This document shows positions 18,970-30,030 of a stretch of DNA of 64,000 nt, piece after piece (the first letter of the stretch is position 1; each line of letters opens with the position of its first letter). The position numbers and the translations under genes are program-made. The notes beneath the pieces are model-generated. The model searched no databases, was not told the origin of the DNA, and saw only the letters and a program-made list of their open reading frames with translations. This stretch comes from Deroplatys truncata (taxonomy: Eukaryota; Arthropoda; Insecta; Mantodea; Mantidae). The stretch is from assembly GCA_030765065.1 (NCBI GenBank), contig CM060990.1:465294321-465358320 (forward strand), written 5' to 3'.

Positions 18970-21860
18970 TAATATTTATTTCATCATTATTACAATAATA
19001 CAAATAAAGCTTACATCTAAAACTTATGTCTAGTGCACCAGTTTTCTAGCTCCCCCATATTTAGCCCCTTGGCTGTATATATTGGGATAAAGCTACTATA
19101 CCATCTCTCCACTTTACAAACTATGCTCGTTCAGCTGTACCTTTCTTAAGCTCCTTATCCACTTATCCCTTGTGTTGCCTAAAAATGTCCCCATCATTTT
19201 AATTATTTCTACTTTTGTGCTTCCCAACATTCTTAATGCTATTGCTTCTTTGTTTAACTTGTCCCATTTTTTATTCCATATAACCACTCTCCACCTTTTA
19301 ACCTTATCACATTCTATTAGACAATGAAAAGTACTACCCGATTCATCACACATAAAACATCTCCCCGAACCATTATATCCATTCCTTTTTAAAAATATTA
19401 CTCCTGTGCGCATCCACGCAAGACCTATTCTACCAAATTGATTACATATATCTACATACTTCTCCCTTCCCCAATCTCTTTTAACTGATTTATACAAGAT
19501 CAATGACCTTTTATCCTCAAAACTAGCCCATATCTCTTGTTTCTCGATATATTCCACCCTCAATCTCACTTCTTTCCAAAACCCACTGTTATTATATTTA
19601 TCTAATAGGAAAATATTCCTCATACCAATTTCTTTTAGGACATTTCCCATCTCCCCTAACCAACACTCTTCTCCTAGGACAGCTTTTTGAAACTGTATAC
19701 ATTCTTTTAATATATTATTATCTTCTAAATTTAAACATCTATACCAATACTTCAAAATTCTTTCCACTATTATACCTTTTCTCCCTACCCTTCCTAGCTC
19801 TGCCAGTGCCACACCCCTTGGTGAACTCTTGGGTAAACCCAAAACTTCTTTACAAAACATTCTATGGACTATATCAATCTTAATCCATCCCTTTGCCACC
19901 CCCCATATTTCTATTCCATATAACATTTTTGACTCTACTACAGCTTCATATAGCCTTTCCAACCAGTTCATTGTTAGCGTGGGTGTTTTGCACAAGCAAA
20001 CTCTAACAGCTTTCATCGCTAGCTTTCCTTTCAATTGTGCATATTTAGATTGTGCTTCCCACTTCCCGTTGCTTGAGAATCTAATGCCCAAGTAATCAAA
20101 TTCTTTTACCACCTCTATTTGCTCTCCATTTATATACCATCTTTCCTCTCTTTTTAATTTTGATCCTTTCTTGAACACTATTATCTTGGACTTTTTTGTA
20201 TTCACCTTTAGCCCCCATTCCATACAAAATTTTGCAATTTCATTAATAGCATGTTGCAACCCTATCACTGTTACTGCCCCAGCTACTAGATCATCTGCAA
20301 ATAATAACCCTGGTATTTCCTTTTTCCCTATGACTGGACAGTGTTTATTACTTTTCATTATTCTATCTAAAATATCATCTATAAATAAGTTAAATAATAT
20401 TGGACTGAGTTTACAACCTTGCCTCAGACCTAAATTTTGCTGTATATAATCAGTAGTACTATTTCTTCCACATTTTACACAAAATTTAATTCCTTCATAC
20501 AATTTTTGTACCCCCTCGATGAATGCAGTGCTGACTCCTTTGTTCCTCAATTTATATACCAAAGCCTCTCTGTTTATAGTATCAAAAGCCTTCTCGAAGT
20601 CTGCAAAAAATATGTATACCCTACCCCTTTTATTTCTTAAATATTTGTTTACTATCGTTTGAATTATCATTATGTTATCTATTGTTCTTTTTCCTCTCCT
20701 AAAACCTGTTTGGTATTCTGATAGCTTATCTTCCCTCTCTACCCACTCGTATAATCTTCTAGCTAATATACCAGTGTATATTTTGCCTAATATAGATAAT
20801 AAACTAATTCCTCTGTAGTTGCTTGGATTATTTGTATCTCCCTTTCCTTTATACAATGGTGCAATAATGCTCACTTTCCAGCTTTCCGGTATCACTTTCT
20901 TCTCTTTGATTCTGTTAAATAGCTGTGTCAACAACTTTGTACCCTCACCTAACTCCCCAAAATTTTTCCAAAATTCCCCCGGAATTCCATCGGCCCCTGT
21001 AGCCTTCTTCTGTTTTAATTTTTTTATTTCATATTCTACCTCTATGGTTGTAATCTCTTTGTCTAAGTGCTCCACTCTGTTCTCAAAATTTCCCCAATAT
21101 ACTTCACTTTTTTGAACTCTTCCTCCCCCCAATAAACCTTCGAAATGATATTTCCATTCCCTTGGTGTTATCTTATTAACTACCTGTTTCTTTCTGTACA
21201 TTTCCTTAACAACTGACCATATATATTTATTTTCTTTCCCTCTGACCGCCTCCTTAATCTCTTCTCCCATTCTTTGCTGCCAATCCTGCTTTTTCTCGTC
21301 TTGTAGACATTTATAACCCCTTTTATTTGCTAAAAAAAATTTGCCTATCTTCCTCCTCTTCTGACCTTCTCCATCTATCCATTTCTTTCATCACTTCTTT
21401 CTTAGCCTTTCCACACTCTTACTCATACCACCCACACTGATTTACATTCACTTTAGGCTTCACTTCTATCCTGCTACCTGCCCACTTAACCATTGATTCT
21501 AGCCTTTCCAGTGCTCCCTCTATCCTCCCACATTGTAATGCTTCTCTAATACCAAGTTTCCTTAATTCACCACACTTGGAAGTTAAATTACACCTAAATT
21601 GTTCTGCATTCTCCTCTTTCCATTTGTATCTTCTGATTTGTTTTAATGCTAATTTTTCATCTTCCTTGTAACATAACCCTAGTCTTATTTTCATCTTTAA
21701 TGGAAAATGACTACTATTTGTTATTATGTTCATAATCTTGAATTCTTCCATCACCTCTTCGATTCCTATACTACATATCATATAGTCTATTACACTTTGG
21801 CCGATTACCTTACAAATGTAAACTCTCCCCACACTGTCTCCACAGAATAACCACAACATA
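18970..21860 (-). mobile_element. 5'-truncated LINE with a long intact RT frame (LINE 2)
   Basis: The 3' end lies at about 18970 with an AT-rich tail (ATTTATTTCATCATTATTAC on the plus strand), tail to tail with LINE 1. The 5' end is in the endonuclease domain at about 21830-21860, where Penelope-like sequence of the opposite strand begins. The endonuclease part (GQSVIDYMICSIGIEEV, ITNSSHFPLKM) at 21419-21850 and the linker at 21270-21418 have two frame breaks and a stop. Confidence 0.85.
19114..21270 (-). CDS. LINE 2 reverse transcriptase with C-terminal CCHC motif, 718 codons open
   Basis: Uninterrupted from 21270. RT blocks: ATGADGIPGEFWKNF (residues 91-105), IIAPLYKGKGDTNNPSNYRG (about 135-154), YQTGFRRGKRTIDNI, FFADFEKAFDTINR (221-234, first Asp), GLRQGCKLSPILFNLFIDDI (281-300), LLFADDLVAGAVTV (FADD at 324-327), EWGLKVNTKKSKIIVFKKG. 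A thumb and connection region follows. At 638-654 is CFMCDESGSTFHCLIEC, a C-X2-C-X7-H-X4-C zinc knuckle. All catalytic Asp residues are present. The protein would make cDNA from LINE RNA at a nicked target. The start is arbitrary, since upstream endonuclease sequence belongs to the same original ORF. The best-preserved enzyme in the window. Confidence 0.9.
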   Translation of the reverse strand: MGEEIKEAVRGKENKYIWSVVKEMYRKKQVVNKITPREWKYHFEGLLGGGRVQKSEVYWGNFENRVEHLDKEITTIEVEYEIKKLKQKKATGADGIPGEFWKNFGELGEGTKLLTQLFNRIKEKKVIPESWKVSIIAPLYKGKGDTNNPSNYRGISLLSILGKIYTGILARRLYEWVEREDKLSEYQTGFRRGKRTIDNIMIIQTIVNKYLRNKRGRVYIFFADFEKAFDTINREALVYKLRNKGVSTAFIEGVQKLYEGIKFCVKCGRNSTTDYIQQNLGLRQGCKLSPILFNLFIDDILDRIMKSNKHCPVIGKKEIPGLLFADDLVAGAVTVIGLQHAINEIAKFCMEWGLKVNTKKSKIIVFKKGSKLKREERWYINGEQIEVVKEFDYLGIRFSSNGKWEAQSKYAQLKGKLAMKAVRVCLCKTPTLTMNWLERLYEAVVESKMLYGIEIWGVAKGWIKIDIVHRMFCKEVLGLPKSSPRGVALAELGRVGRKGIIVERILKYWYRCLNLEDNNILKECIQFQKAVLGEECWLGEMGNVLKEIGMRNIFLLDKYNNSGFWKEVRLRVEYIEKQEIWASFEDKRSLILYKSVKRDWGREKYVDICNQFGRIGLAWMRTGVIFLKRNGYNGSGRCFMCDESGSTFHCLIECDKVKRWRVVIWNKKWDKLNKEAIALRMLGSTKVEIIKMMGTFLGNTRDKWIRSLRKVQLNEHSL

Positions 21861-22330
21861 CAGAAACTACTATGCAACAGAACAAAAGATCCTATCCCCA
21901 ACGATAAATCAGCTGGTATATATCAAATTGATTGTAATGAATGTAACCTGGTATATATAGGAAGAACAAAAAGAAATCTTGAAATAAGACTTAAAGAGCA
22001 TATGAGATGCATTTACCAAAAGCAGCAAGATAAATCAGCAGTAGCACATCACTTCTGGTCTTCAAACCATGATATCACTCCAAACATAAAACTCTTAAAA
22101 CCGATCAACAGCAGCAATGAATTGGACATCTGGGAAAAAATACATATTGTCAAACACAGGAATCACCTAATGAATTTTGAACTGCCGCCACCCAACAGCC
22201 TTTGGAGGTTCATCAGCCCGGCACCAGAGAACACCACAAACCACACACATCCCCCAGACGATGACCGGCAAATATCAGTTGAGAGAGAATGCTGACGATG
22301 GGGACGAGCCGTCTCCCGAAACGCGTTCAA
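21830..22330 (+). pseudogene. Penelope-like element, GIY-YIG endonuclease C-terminus (copy 1)
   Basis: The reading begins KLLCNRTKDPIP, then KSAGIYQIDCNECNLVYIG (GIY and YIG motifs with the C-X2-C insertion specific to Penelope-like elements) and RNLEIRLKEHMR, then SAVAHHFWSSNHDI and NELDIWEKIHIVKHRNHLMN, and ends in a stop near 22294. About 30 bp later GAAACGCG occurs, a motif common in Penelope-like 3' UTRs. The reverse transcriptase part is absent. The nuclease catalytic R and E positions (RLKEH) look intact. Confidence 0.87.
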
Positions 22331-22464
22331 GTAAGATTATCATAGTGATGTAGTGTAACAACCCTCAACTCTCTATTTTAAATTATGACACATCACTGTT
22401 ACAAGCTTCTAAATCTTCAAAAATTGAGAAGATACTGTGTTAAAAAGAGAAGTGAAATAGGATA

Positions 22465-24085
22465 GTGGTGATACCATTAGTTGTGATTATGGTGCTACTG
22501 GTGATAGCAGGACTGAAGATGATTCCAGAATCAGCTTATGGAATAATGCTGGATGATGAGGTGATGCAGGTACAGGCACTTATAAAAGAAACAGAAAGCA
22601 ATCTAGATGAAGACGTAAAGACAATGAGAGTTATAACTCTACAACATGAAGTTGGTGAAGAAACAAAGATGAAACTAAAGTTGAAAGTGGAACAGAAGAG
22701 GAGATGCACAAAAACGATACAGGGAAGAGCAGAAGATAGGTCTCTTACAGTTATGAAGGAAGAACTCAAAGAAAAAATTTAAATAATCATGTAAATTAGG
22801 GAGACATTCTATATAGATAGAAGTGGCATGAAATTAGTAAAATTTACCAATTCAGAGGAAATGGCAGAAATATTGAAGAGTTCTAAAGTGCTTAAAGAGA
22901 CCAACATACAGTTAAAATTGTGAGTGGCTTGGTGACACTTTAGCTTCACTTACTATATTTTCACTCAGAACATATTTTAAAGACGTTCGTCTCTATCATC
23001 AGCTGTTGGGACCAACACATTTTTCAACATGGATAAATTCTCAGAAAAATGATAAATCTGAAGAAAACTTGATGCTGAATGATTAAAATTTGCAGAATTA
23101 TCACTGAGCATACATAATGTGACTTGGAACTGTGGGGAATGGCTAAAAAAGTTCCAAAGAGATGTGTTGAGGAGGAAAAGTGATTCAAGAGACAGGTAGG
23201 TCAGAGCTCTTGATGAAGCTAGCATGTGCAGGAATAGTGGGTGGTGTTGCATCACAAAAAGCATTGCATCAGAGAGGCCAGCATCACTTAAGCATGATGT
23301 CACCAGGGTATCTGCATCAGTGATGGCAACTGAATTATGTGGTGGTAATGATGTCCAGAGTCCACATTTCCTAGGAAAATAGCTTAGTCAAACATACAGC
23401 ACAGAGATTAACAAAACAAAACATGGCTGGGAGAGGAGAGCAATGAGGTAGATGTGGACAGAAATAGTATATTGTCTTCAAAACAGGGTGGCATATTGGT
23501 ATTAAGGAAGGCAATGGTAATGAGAAGCCAAAGCAGGTTCAGTTAAGATGTAGGAAAATCCTGGAGCAGTTTAAAGTAGGGCAAATTCACAATAGCAAAA
23601 ACTGAGGATGAGGAGGTTTGGGTTTGGAACTGCAAAGGCATTAAGACCAAATTAATAAATGACAGCTTATTTGAATTTCTTCTTAAGTTAAATTATTTGG
23701 CCATAATAGAAGCTGGTTAAAAGAGGAAGATATACCATGAATTGAAATTTTTTGGAAGGAAAACAGAGGTGATAGTTAAGGAGAGAGCACCTAAGGTATA
23801 GATGTTCATTTATTATGAAAATACTGTTAAAAGAGATATAAAGTATTAGGAGGGAGGCCATATGGATTGTCATAGACAATCAGAAAGTGGAATATATATG
23901 TTTTTATTGGAATAATACTCTAACCACTTTCTTCACAGTTTCATACTCTTGTTCTCCTTCAGCAGATAGAGGACACTATTACCAAATTAAAATAAAAGTA
24001 CATTAATGCAGAAATTATAGCATTCAGGAATTTTAACACAACAATCAAAGAATGTTATAATATCTCACATGAATGAATGAGTGAA
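22465..24085 (+). pseudogene. Decayed LINE: ORF1 tail and endonuclease start
   Basis: A 105-codon frame (22465-22782) with ALIKETESNLDEDVK and basic repeats looks like an ORF1 coiled coil. Next, YIDRSGMKLVKFTNSEEMAE and KVLKETNIQLKL fit the ORF1 RRM region. From about 23620, VWNCKGIKTKLINDSLFEF opens an APE-endonuclease domain, and near 24010 AEIIAFRNFNTTIKEC corresponds to the GDFN-R motif with its catalytic D changed to N. There is no open frame. The whole region is old. Confidence 0.5.
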
Positions 24086-24119
24086 GGCGATTTGGGTATA
24101 TGCTTCCACTCTACCTCAA

Positions 24120-24435
24120 TCAATTTATCCTTCCAGTCTGTTCCATACATTCAAATACTATGTAATCTGCCTCTTCCTTCACCTCATATAATGGACAAAC
24201 TTCATTCTGAGAAATGGTTGATAAACAAAGACAAGATTTCAAAAGGGAAGTGAGAACTTTGTAGACTTTGGTTAAGTAAACTGCTTGGATAAGTGGCAAA
24301 TGTGTGAAGATATGCAGCACCATAGCAACAATACACAGTGCCCTGGATGCACCAACAATGTTGGGCCCCTAGCATTTCATTTAGGTATATGCCTTGATTT
24401 TGACCTGTCATCAATAGCAGCATAATTAAGCACAA
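24120..24435 (-). pseudogene. Possible LINE C-terminal fragment
   Basis: CPLYEVKEEADYIVFEC resembles the C-X2-C-X7-H-X4-C knuckle seen at the end of LINE proteins, with the second Cys changed to Tyr and the His changed to Tyr. Upstream frames are short. Opposite in orientation to the decayed LINE before it. Confidence 0.35.
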
Positions 24436-24477
24436 CGAACACAGGTGTTAATTATTGAGATTATTATTTATGATATA

Positions 24478-24501
24478 TTAATAATAATAATAACAATAAT
24501 A
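24478..24501. repeat. Short (AAT)n tract
   Basis: About 24 bp of ATA/AAT repeats with one interruption. Confidence 0.85.
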
Positions 24502-25432
24502 GAAACAGCAGCATTAAAAGTAGATATAAAATAATGACAACTGACAATGAATACTACATTTTTATATTTCATACTTCACTCATCTTAAAAATACCTTTCT
24601 CAGCTTTTCTTGAAGCTGAACTCTCTTATAAGTTCTGAATTATCTAAGAAATGAGATGATGTCATTTTCTATGGACAGCACTGTAAGTTTAGACCACCAT
24701 TCCAATGTCATGGTTGGAGGTAGGTTTTTATTAACTGGTCTTGAAGGACTTCTTTCAGTGGATGCAGTGGTTACAGGAACAGCAAGAATAATTCTGAACT
24801 GAATACAAATACTCTGCAAAGTTTCTGTCTCACAATATGTGTAAACGGTTATTTAATACTGCATATGTTACAAGGGATTATGTTAACAAGCTCCAGTAAT
24901 TCCTTGAATAATTATAACAATAAACATCACAATATTCACCACCAGAAAACAGAGTTTTCAAATCTAGACACTGTTTTAAAAGGCATAGCTTTCAGGTTTG
25001 GCAAGTCATACATAAACTCAAAGGTATCAGTGTATTGGGCAAATGTTTGAAATGTAGTTTTAAATTTGACTGAATGTCATTTATCATAACATTAAAATAT
25101 TATACTATGAATCTGTCTTTTTGGTTTTCTTAAGGCTTATCAGCACTCTCATAATCAAACATCCTTTCTCTGCAAGGAATTTGTCTTTCTTTGAGTGTTA
25201 ATGCAACATCATATTTACTAGATCTTGTATATTTACAAGATTCTTCTAATACTGACTGAAAACCCATTGAATAGTATTTTGCAATCAAAGCACAAAACTT
25301 CTGAAGATGCATTTGAGTTTTGTTAATGACCCTGAATGTTTTGTTTACAAACTTTACTCACTACACTAACATGTGATGGCATATCATACCAAATGATCAG
25401 TGAAAGCAGAAACTCAAATGTTCTGATTTCAT
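24502..25432. other. No supported gene
   Basis: AT-rich sequence. Short frames at 24865-25050 and 25130-25312 show no known motif. Confidence 0.5.
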
Positions 25433-25436
25433 TTAA

Positions 25437-25836
25437 GAGAAGGCACCTTCTATCTCCATGATGTTAATATGATATTTTTCAATGTACCTTTTCTCTGAAA
25501 CTATTCATCCCAGAGCAATGAAATTTTGAGTTCATTTGTTTAATGTATGTGCATAAAGTGATATGTTTTTAGCTTTCTAGCTATATTATGAAGACTCCCA
25601 TGACATTTTTTTCTTTTAAATGTTTACCCAAAAAGGGTCATAATTAGAACACTTTTCAAAATTATATTTTTAATGCATTATTCTTAAAAAAAAAAATGTC
25701 AGTTCGTTGACAAATAGTGCAAGTGTATGTGAAACAAATTTCAATGTTCAGTGTTCTGCTGTGAATATTTCCTGAGAAAAAGGTACACTGAAAGTGATCA
25801 ATTTAACAGGGCGGGGATAGAAGGTACCTTCTCCCC
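25437..25836. mobile_element. 400-bp MITE with long TIRs and TTAA flanks
   Basis: TTAA at 25433-25436 and 25837-25840 flank the element. Inward from each end, GAGAAGGYACCTTCTATCYC is shared in inverted orientation (two extra Gs at the right end). The similarity continues through TGTACCTTTTYTCTGRAA and ATTCA...CAGARCA for roughly 120 bp per arm. It has no coding capacity. TTAA flanks suggest mobilisation by a piggyBac- or Sola3-type transposase (inference). Confidence 0.8.
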
Positions 25837-25840
25837 TTAA

Positions 25841-26399
25841 AACTTGTTCACATTTTCTCACTATTACAGATACATTATAGGTGTTACAAATATTTTCAAT
25901 TGCTTTGCAAATATCATTTAAATAGAATCTCATAGCTTCAACACATTTCAGTCTACATTCCCAACATATTTCACTTACAGGCTTTTACAGAAATTTGCAG
26001 TTTTTTTATTCAAGATGGCCCATATTTTGCAAGACCTGGAGAAAAGAGTATGTGTCAGCTTACTGGGAAAAGTTGCTAACCCCATAAAAACTACTTTCAA
26101 AATATTTGAACTTGAAAGTTTGAACTCACATGAAAAATCAGGAAAGTAGGAAATGGTGATTTATGTTATGGTAATGTTTTATATATTTAAGATTCTTTGT
26201 ACATGAATAGTTTTTTATGTATGAAGTTAATGTGTACATTATGTGCTGGCAAATTCCTGAGTGTTAATAGAAAATGCAGTAAGCTGTTTTTCACTGACAA
26301 TTTCCATATAGTTTTTTACATTAGTTTAGTCAAGCTAATTTTCACTGATGACACTGCTTGAATTTTTAGGGTAGATTACTGATTTAGTTATGGTTAGTA
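25841..26399. other. No supported gene
   Basis: AT-rich spacer between the MITE and the end of the second Sola-like transposase. Nothing recognised. Confidence 0.5.
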
Positions 26400-26409
26400 A
26401 AACGTAGTT

Positions 26410-28511
26410 GCTGGATCATTCATTTGAATCATCGTCAGTATCTGCTACTGCAGGTTCTGGAACACTATCCGTCACTCCTTCTGCAGTTAGTAGCTCACTG
26501 TACCAACCATGAAATTCCTCAGGAATGCTTCCACTGACTAAGCAGAACCTGTTTCATAAGCATGCTAATTGGTAAAGCATTTTGGTACAATCTGGACAAA
26601 CCTTTCTGTGATCTAGGGTATACCCTACCATACACAGCCAGTGACTTGTATTCATCAGTGTGATGATGCTTATATAAAATGACTCCTGGATTTTCCTTGC
26701 AGTACTCGAAGTTCTTCACAAGGAGCCAGTTTACGGATTCACCATCCATGTTCTTGCTTCTATTTCTAATCATACTTTTTGATAACTGTCTCAGATCAAG
26801 AAAATCTTAAAATTTTGTTTCTTTGCCTTCATAAGGTTATTTATCTTTAAGGCCCTGGGAATGTGCAGTTTGGAAAATTGTCAACCAGTCCTGCATTGTA
26901 TAAACTGGGACAAATTTCTTTGCCCTTTCTATTGCACTATGCATGGAATCTACTTCCATGTAAGCATGGCCGTTCTCCATAAATTTATGTTCTATGACTT
27001 GAAGATGAGTTGTCTCTACTAAGTACAGGAAAAGAGCAGCGACATGCTGGTTGTGGTTCTGGCCACTGCAAGTATGTGAAAATAGAGATACCTCTGTAAC
27101 TTCTTTTGGAAGATTAGTAAGATACTGAAATAAACATGAGTCAATTTCTAAATTTCCTCTCCTTCCCTTTATCTCTGTCCAGGCATATCAATAAGCTTTA
27201 TTTGTTGGGGATGCATCATAAATTGTCAGATTATATACGCACAATTTTCTGCTGTAGTACATCTGACCGACATCTGATGATGGTATGTGTAAAACAGACT
27301 GCATAGCAAATGTTGCTGATATGAATTTACTATCTTTATTTGCTCTTTCCTTATCCTTAGCTTTAGCTGTATTGCAATCTTCCTTTCTTCTTATATGAGC
27401 GGCATAAATTTGTGCATCCTCATGGCTTTCTGCACCATTTGCATGTGCAGTATAAAGTTGACATTGGTCTTTTTTTTGGGGCTTGAAAAATGACATATTA
27501 TAATTGTTACAGAAGATTCATTGATTTTATTAGTGATGCCAGCATGTAATTTCCCTTTTCTAAGGCCTTTTCTTTAAACATTGCATACATTTTGCTGATA
27601 CTCAACTTAGGATCCAAATACTCTCTCTGTGTTGACTTTTGAGAGTAGCAAAAGCTTACTTTTGGGAAGCATTCAATGTGATTTTATATGTCTTAAATTA
27701 TCTTTGGATCAGTTTTATTGGAAGGTGCTTGTTTTCCTCTATTATGCTCACCAATAAACAGATAAGATTCCATTTTATGTTTGAAGGCTGTATTAACAGA
27801 ATATTTCCCTATAAAGAGAGTTTTATGAAAAAATGACTGACAAACTCGTTTTGATTCCCTCCAATTCAAAGTAATGTTTCTTCGACACCTCTCTCAACTG
27901 TCCCTTTTGCCTTCTCCTCCTAGGGATTTCACTATCCACATTCGCAAGTATAAAGTCCTTCTGCTTTTATAGTCATCTAAACTCCAACACGATCTGCAAA
28001 TTTCCCTCCGTGTTTCTTTGGAAACTGATTCCCTACATTTGAAATGACAGGTAAGACAATTAATGGGCTTGGTTGTTTAGGTGGTCTGTCTCTGTTTTTT
28101 ATTTATAAGCAAGACCGCTGCATTTCTTCTTTTCTTTGTTTACTTTCCATGAGCTTTCATCCATTTTTCTTCACCTGTTTCTCTTCTTTTTTCTATCATT
28201 ATTTTTTTTCTTGGCATGTTCCTTTTCCCTAACATGTGTAACAATCGTCAATAGGGGTGGTATTAGTTCCTCTATTTGCATAAGTTTTTTACTGGCAAGT
28301 TTATGCTTCTTTGATGCATGCTGACTGAAGTCATCCTCTTAAGATGCAGTGCCACTTTGAATACAGTCAGGATCTACATAAAAATCTGATCCAAAATCAA
28401 GCAGAAAACCACCATTGCTCTCGTGTGCTTCTACATTGGAGCTACATTCTCCTACTTCTCTTACAGCTGCTGTAGCATGAGTCATAGCTTCACTCTTCAA
28501 AGCTTCATCAT
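26410..28511 (-). pseudogene. Sola-like DDD transposase, copy B
   Basis: In different frames, reading down the minus strand: acidic LLDFGSDFYVDPDCIQSG, CLTCHFKCRESVSKETR then SWSLDD-like SCWSLDDYKSRRTLYL, PRRRRQKGQLREVSKKHYFE, CQSFFHKTLFIGKYSVNTAF, RGKQAPSNKTDP, SQKSTQREYLDPKLSISKMY, FFKPQKKDQCQLY, SATFAMQSVLHIPSSD, MYYSRKLCVYNLTIYD, SLFSHTCSGQNHNQH, ENGHAYMEVDSMHSAIERAK and IRNRSKNMDGESVNWL. This is the family's full block order. The central catalytic Asp of (S-D-T-C-G-G-Q-N) is His here, and the first D is also lost (FAMQ for FDLQ). Many frame shifts and stops. It is the more divergent of the three copies relative to A and C. No TIRs were found. Confidence 0.82.
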
Positions 28512-28691
28512 CTAAAATAAAACAATCACAAGTTCTGCATTTCCACACTCAATACTATTTCGGAAGAATTTTAAAAGGCGTCAGGGTATAATAATCACAT
28601 AACACTCTTTGGATAATATAAAATGTCTTTATTCTCAGTTTAAATATTTTGTTTTTTGTTAATGACACTGTCAACTGTCAGGATCATATCA

Positions 28692-28866
28692 GCGCCACCA
28701 AAGTGCTGAAAGTTTGTTCTGCAGGAGTTCTTTTACATACCAGTAAATCTACTGGCATGGGGCTGTCGCTTTTAAGCACACTTAAAAGCCACCGGTCTGA
28801 ATGAGTGTGAACCCACAACCTTGGGATCAGAAGGCCAGTGCTTAACCAACTGAGCCACCTGAACCA
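28692..28866 (-). mobile_element. tRNA-derived SINE
   Basis: On the minus strand the head is GGTGGCTCAGTTGGTTAAGC (A box), then GGTTGTGGGTTCACACTC (B box), and downstream AAGTGTGCTTAAAAGCGACA and GTAGATTTACTGGTATGTAA followed by AAGAACTCCTGCAGAACAAA. The tRNA part is close to a genuine tRNA, but the conserved body shows it is a SINE. Confidence 0.85.
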
Positions 28867-29583
28867 ACTTTATTCTTTGTGCTTTCATTTACCATAAAAT
28901 ATGAAATTGTGGCAATGTAACTTGTAACTGAAAAGTAATAAACACAAAATAAATCTCCTTGTAACAGTTATAATATCCTATCTGATTTATTTTAATTTAA
29001 TGAGGCATTATGCCAATAGTTTAGTGAGTATCTAGCATTACATTGTAGCATTAAGTATGTGAGATAATTTTAAATGCCTTATGGTATGGTATGCCTTATG
29101 CCTTCAAGATGTAGTAGTTATTGATTTTAATATTGCAGACCATCTTGTGTCTAGGACTTCTGAATGCACTAGTGGTCAATTTATTTCTATTGTTTTCTTC
29201 TGTTTCTACTACAATTTAACATGCAAGGCTTTACTCACTTACAAGAATGGCATAAATCAAAATTTGTTAGGCTAAAATACTGCTACTACTACCAAGAAAA
29301 CCCAGTCTACTGTCCTAGGACTTGAACGCAGGATCTATTGAATGCAAGTCTCAATTGTTACTGCATGAATCAGTTTTCTGCATTAACGTTTAACCCTAAT
29401 ATAGTATACGCCTATAATTATCATTTTAAAAAACATTTGAGATGTTATAATTTCAATATTAAGTAGCACAAGCTGGCATTCTTGATTTTGTTTGCATACT
29501 TCTGTTCAGAAATGAGAAACAAAATCAAGGTGACTACCTACAAAGACATTTTACATCAAAATATTATGAAAAAATACTCTTAC
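28867..29583. other. No supported gene; one tRNA-like scrap
   Basis: Mostly the intron proposed above. Around 29310-29350 the minus strand has GCGTTCAAGTCCTAGGAC, which resembles a B box and 3' acceptor arm. It is too incomplete for a tRNA call. Confidence 0.4.
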
Positions 29584-29746
29584 CTGGGGAATGCAAGTCT
29601 TGTACTAACAGCATAACTAATCTCTTGATTTTAGAAAACATTTCTCCTACTGCACAACACTCGCTAAAAGTGTCTTGATGCACTGCAGTAAAAGAACGGT
29701 TTTTACTGCAAAGCGGTGCTTGCAAGATGCATTTTTTCGCTCTCAA
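29584..29746 (-). CDS. Candidate first exon splicing to copy B
   Basis: An ATG at 29746 opens a 54-codon exon (MRAKKCILQAPLCSKN to LLVQDLHSP) ending in CCCCAG|GTAAGAG, an excellent donor, in phase 1. At 28511 a TTTTATTTTAG acceptor opens an exon whose first two bases complete a GAT codon and run into DEALKSEAMTHATAAVREVG. Phase and signals agree, so the pair is a credible intron of about 1.07 kb. Whether this exon belongs to the transposon or to a host gene that captured it is unknown. The peptide itself is not recognised. Confidence 0.45.
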
Positions 29747-30030
29747 ATTATTGCCAAGTGGACTAGATGCAAATTAATAAAATTTCAAGAATAAAAATCC
29801 AACACGGTTCTTCTTTTATTGCTAAAGATATTAAAACGTATAAATACTTGAATATTTAATGCAAGATACATTGTAATTGAAGGGCAGCTACACCACTGCA
29901 TGCACCATTAAGATTCCACAGATCTGGTTTAAACAATGCAAACATCGATAATATGAATGCCTTTTAGTTATAATACTCTCTCAATCAAAGTTATAGTGGC
30001 CTTTATTTTTAAAAAGTGAAACTTTTATGG
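29747..30030. other. No supported gene
   Basis: AT-rich. Nothing recognised upstream of the candidate exon, including no clear promoter. Confidence 0.45.

Noticed and set aside
28785..28866. A genuine tRNA gene on the minus strand
   Set aside because: The A and B boxes are good, but the sequence continues into a conserved SINE body and the cloverleaf is not complete.
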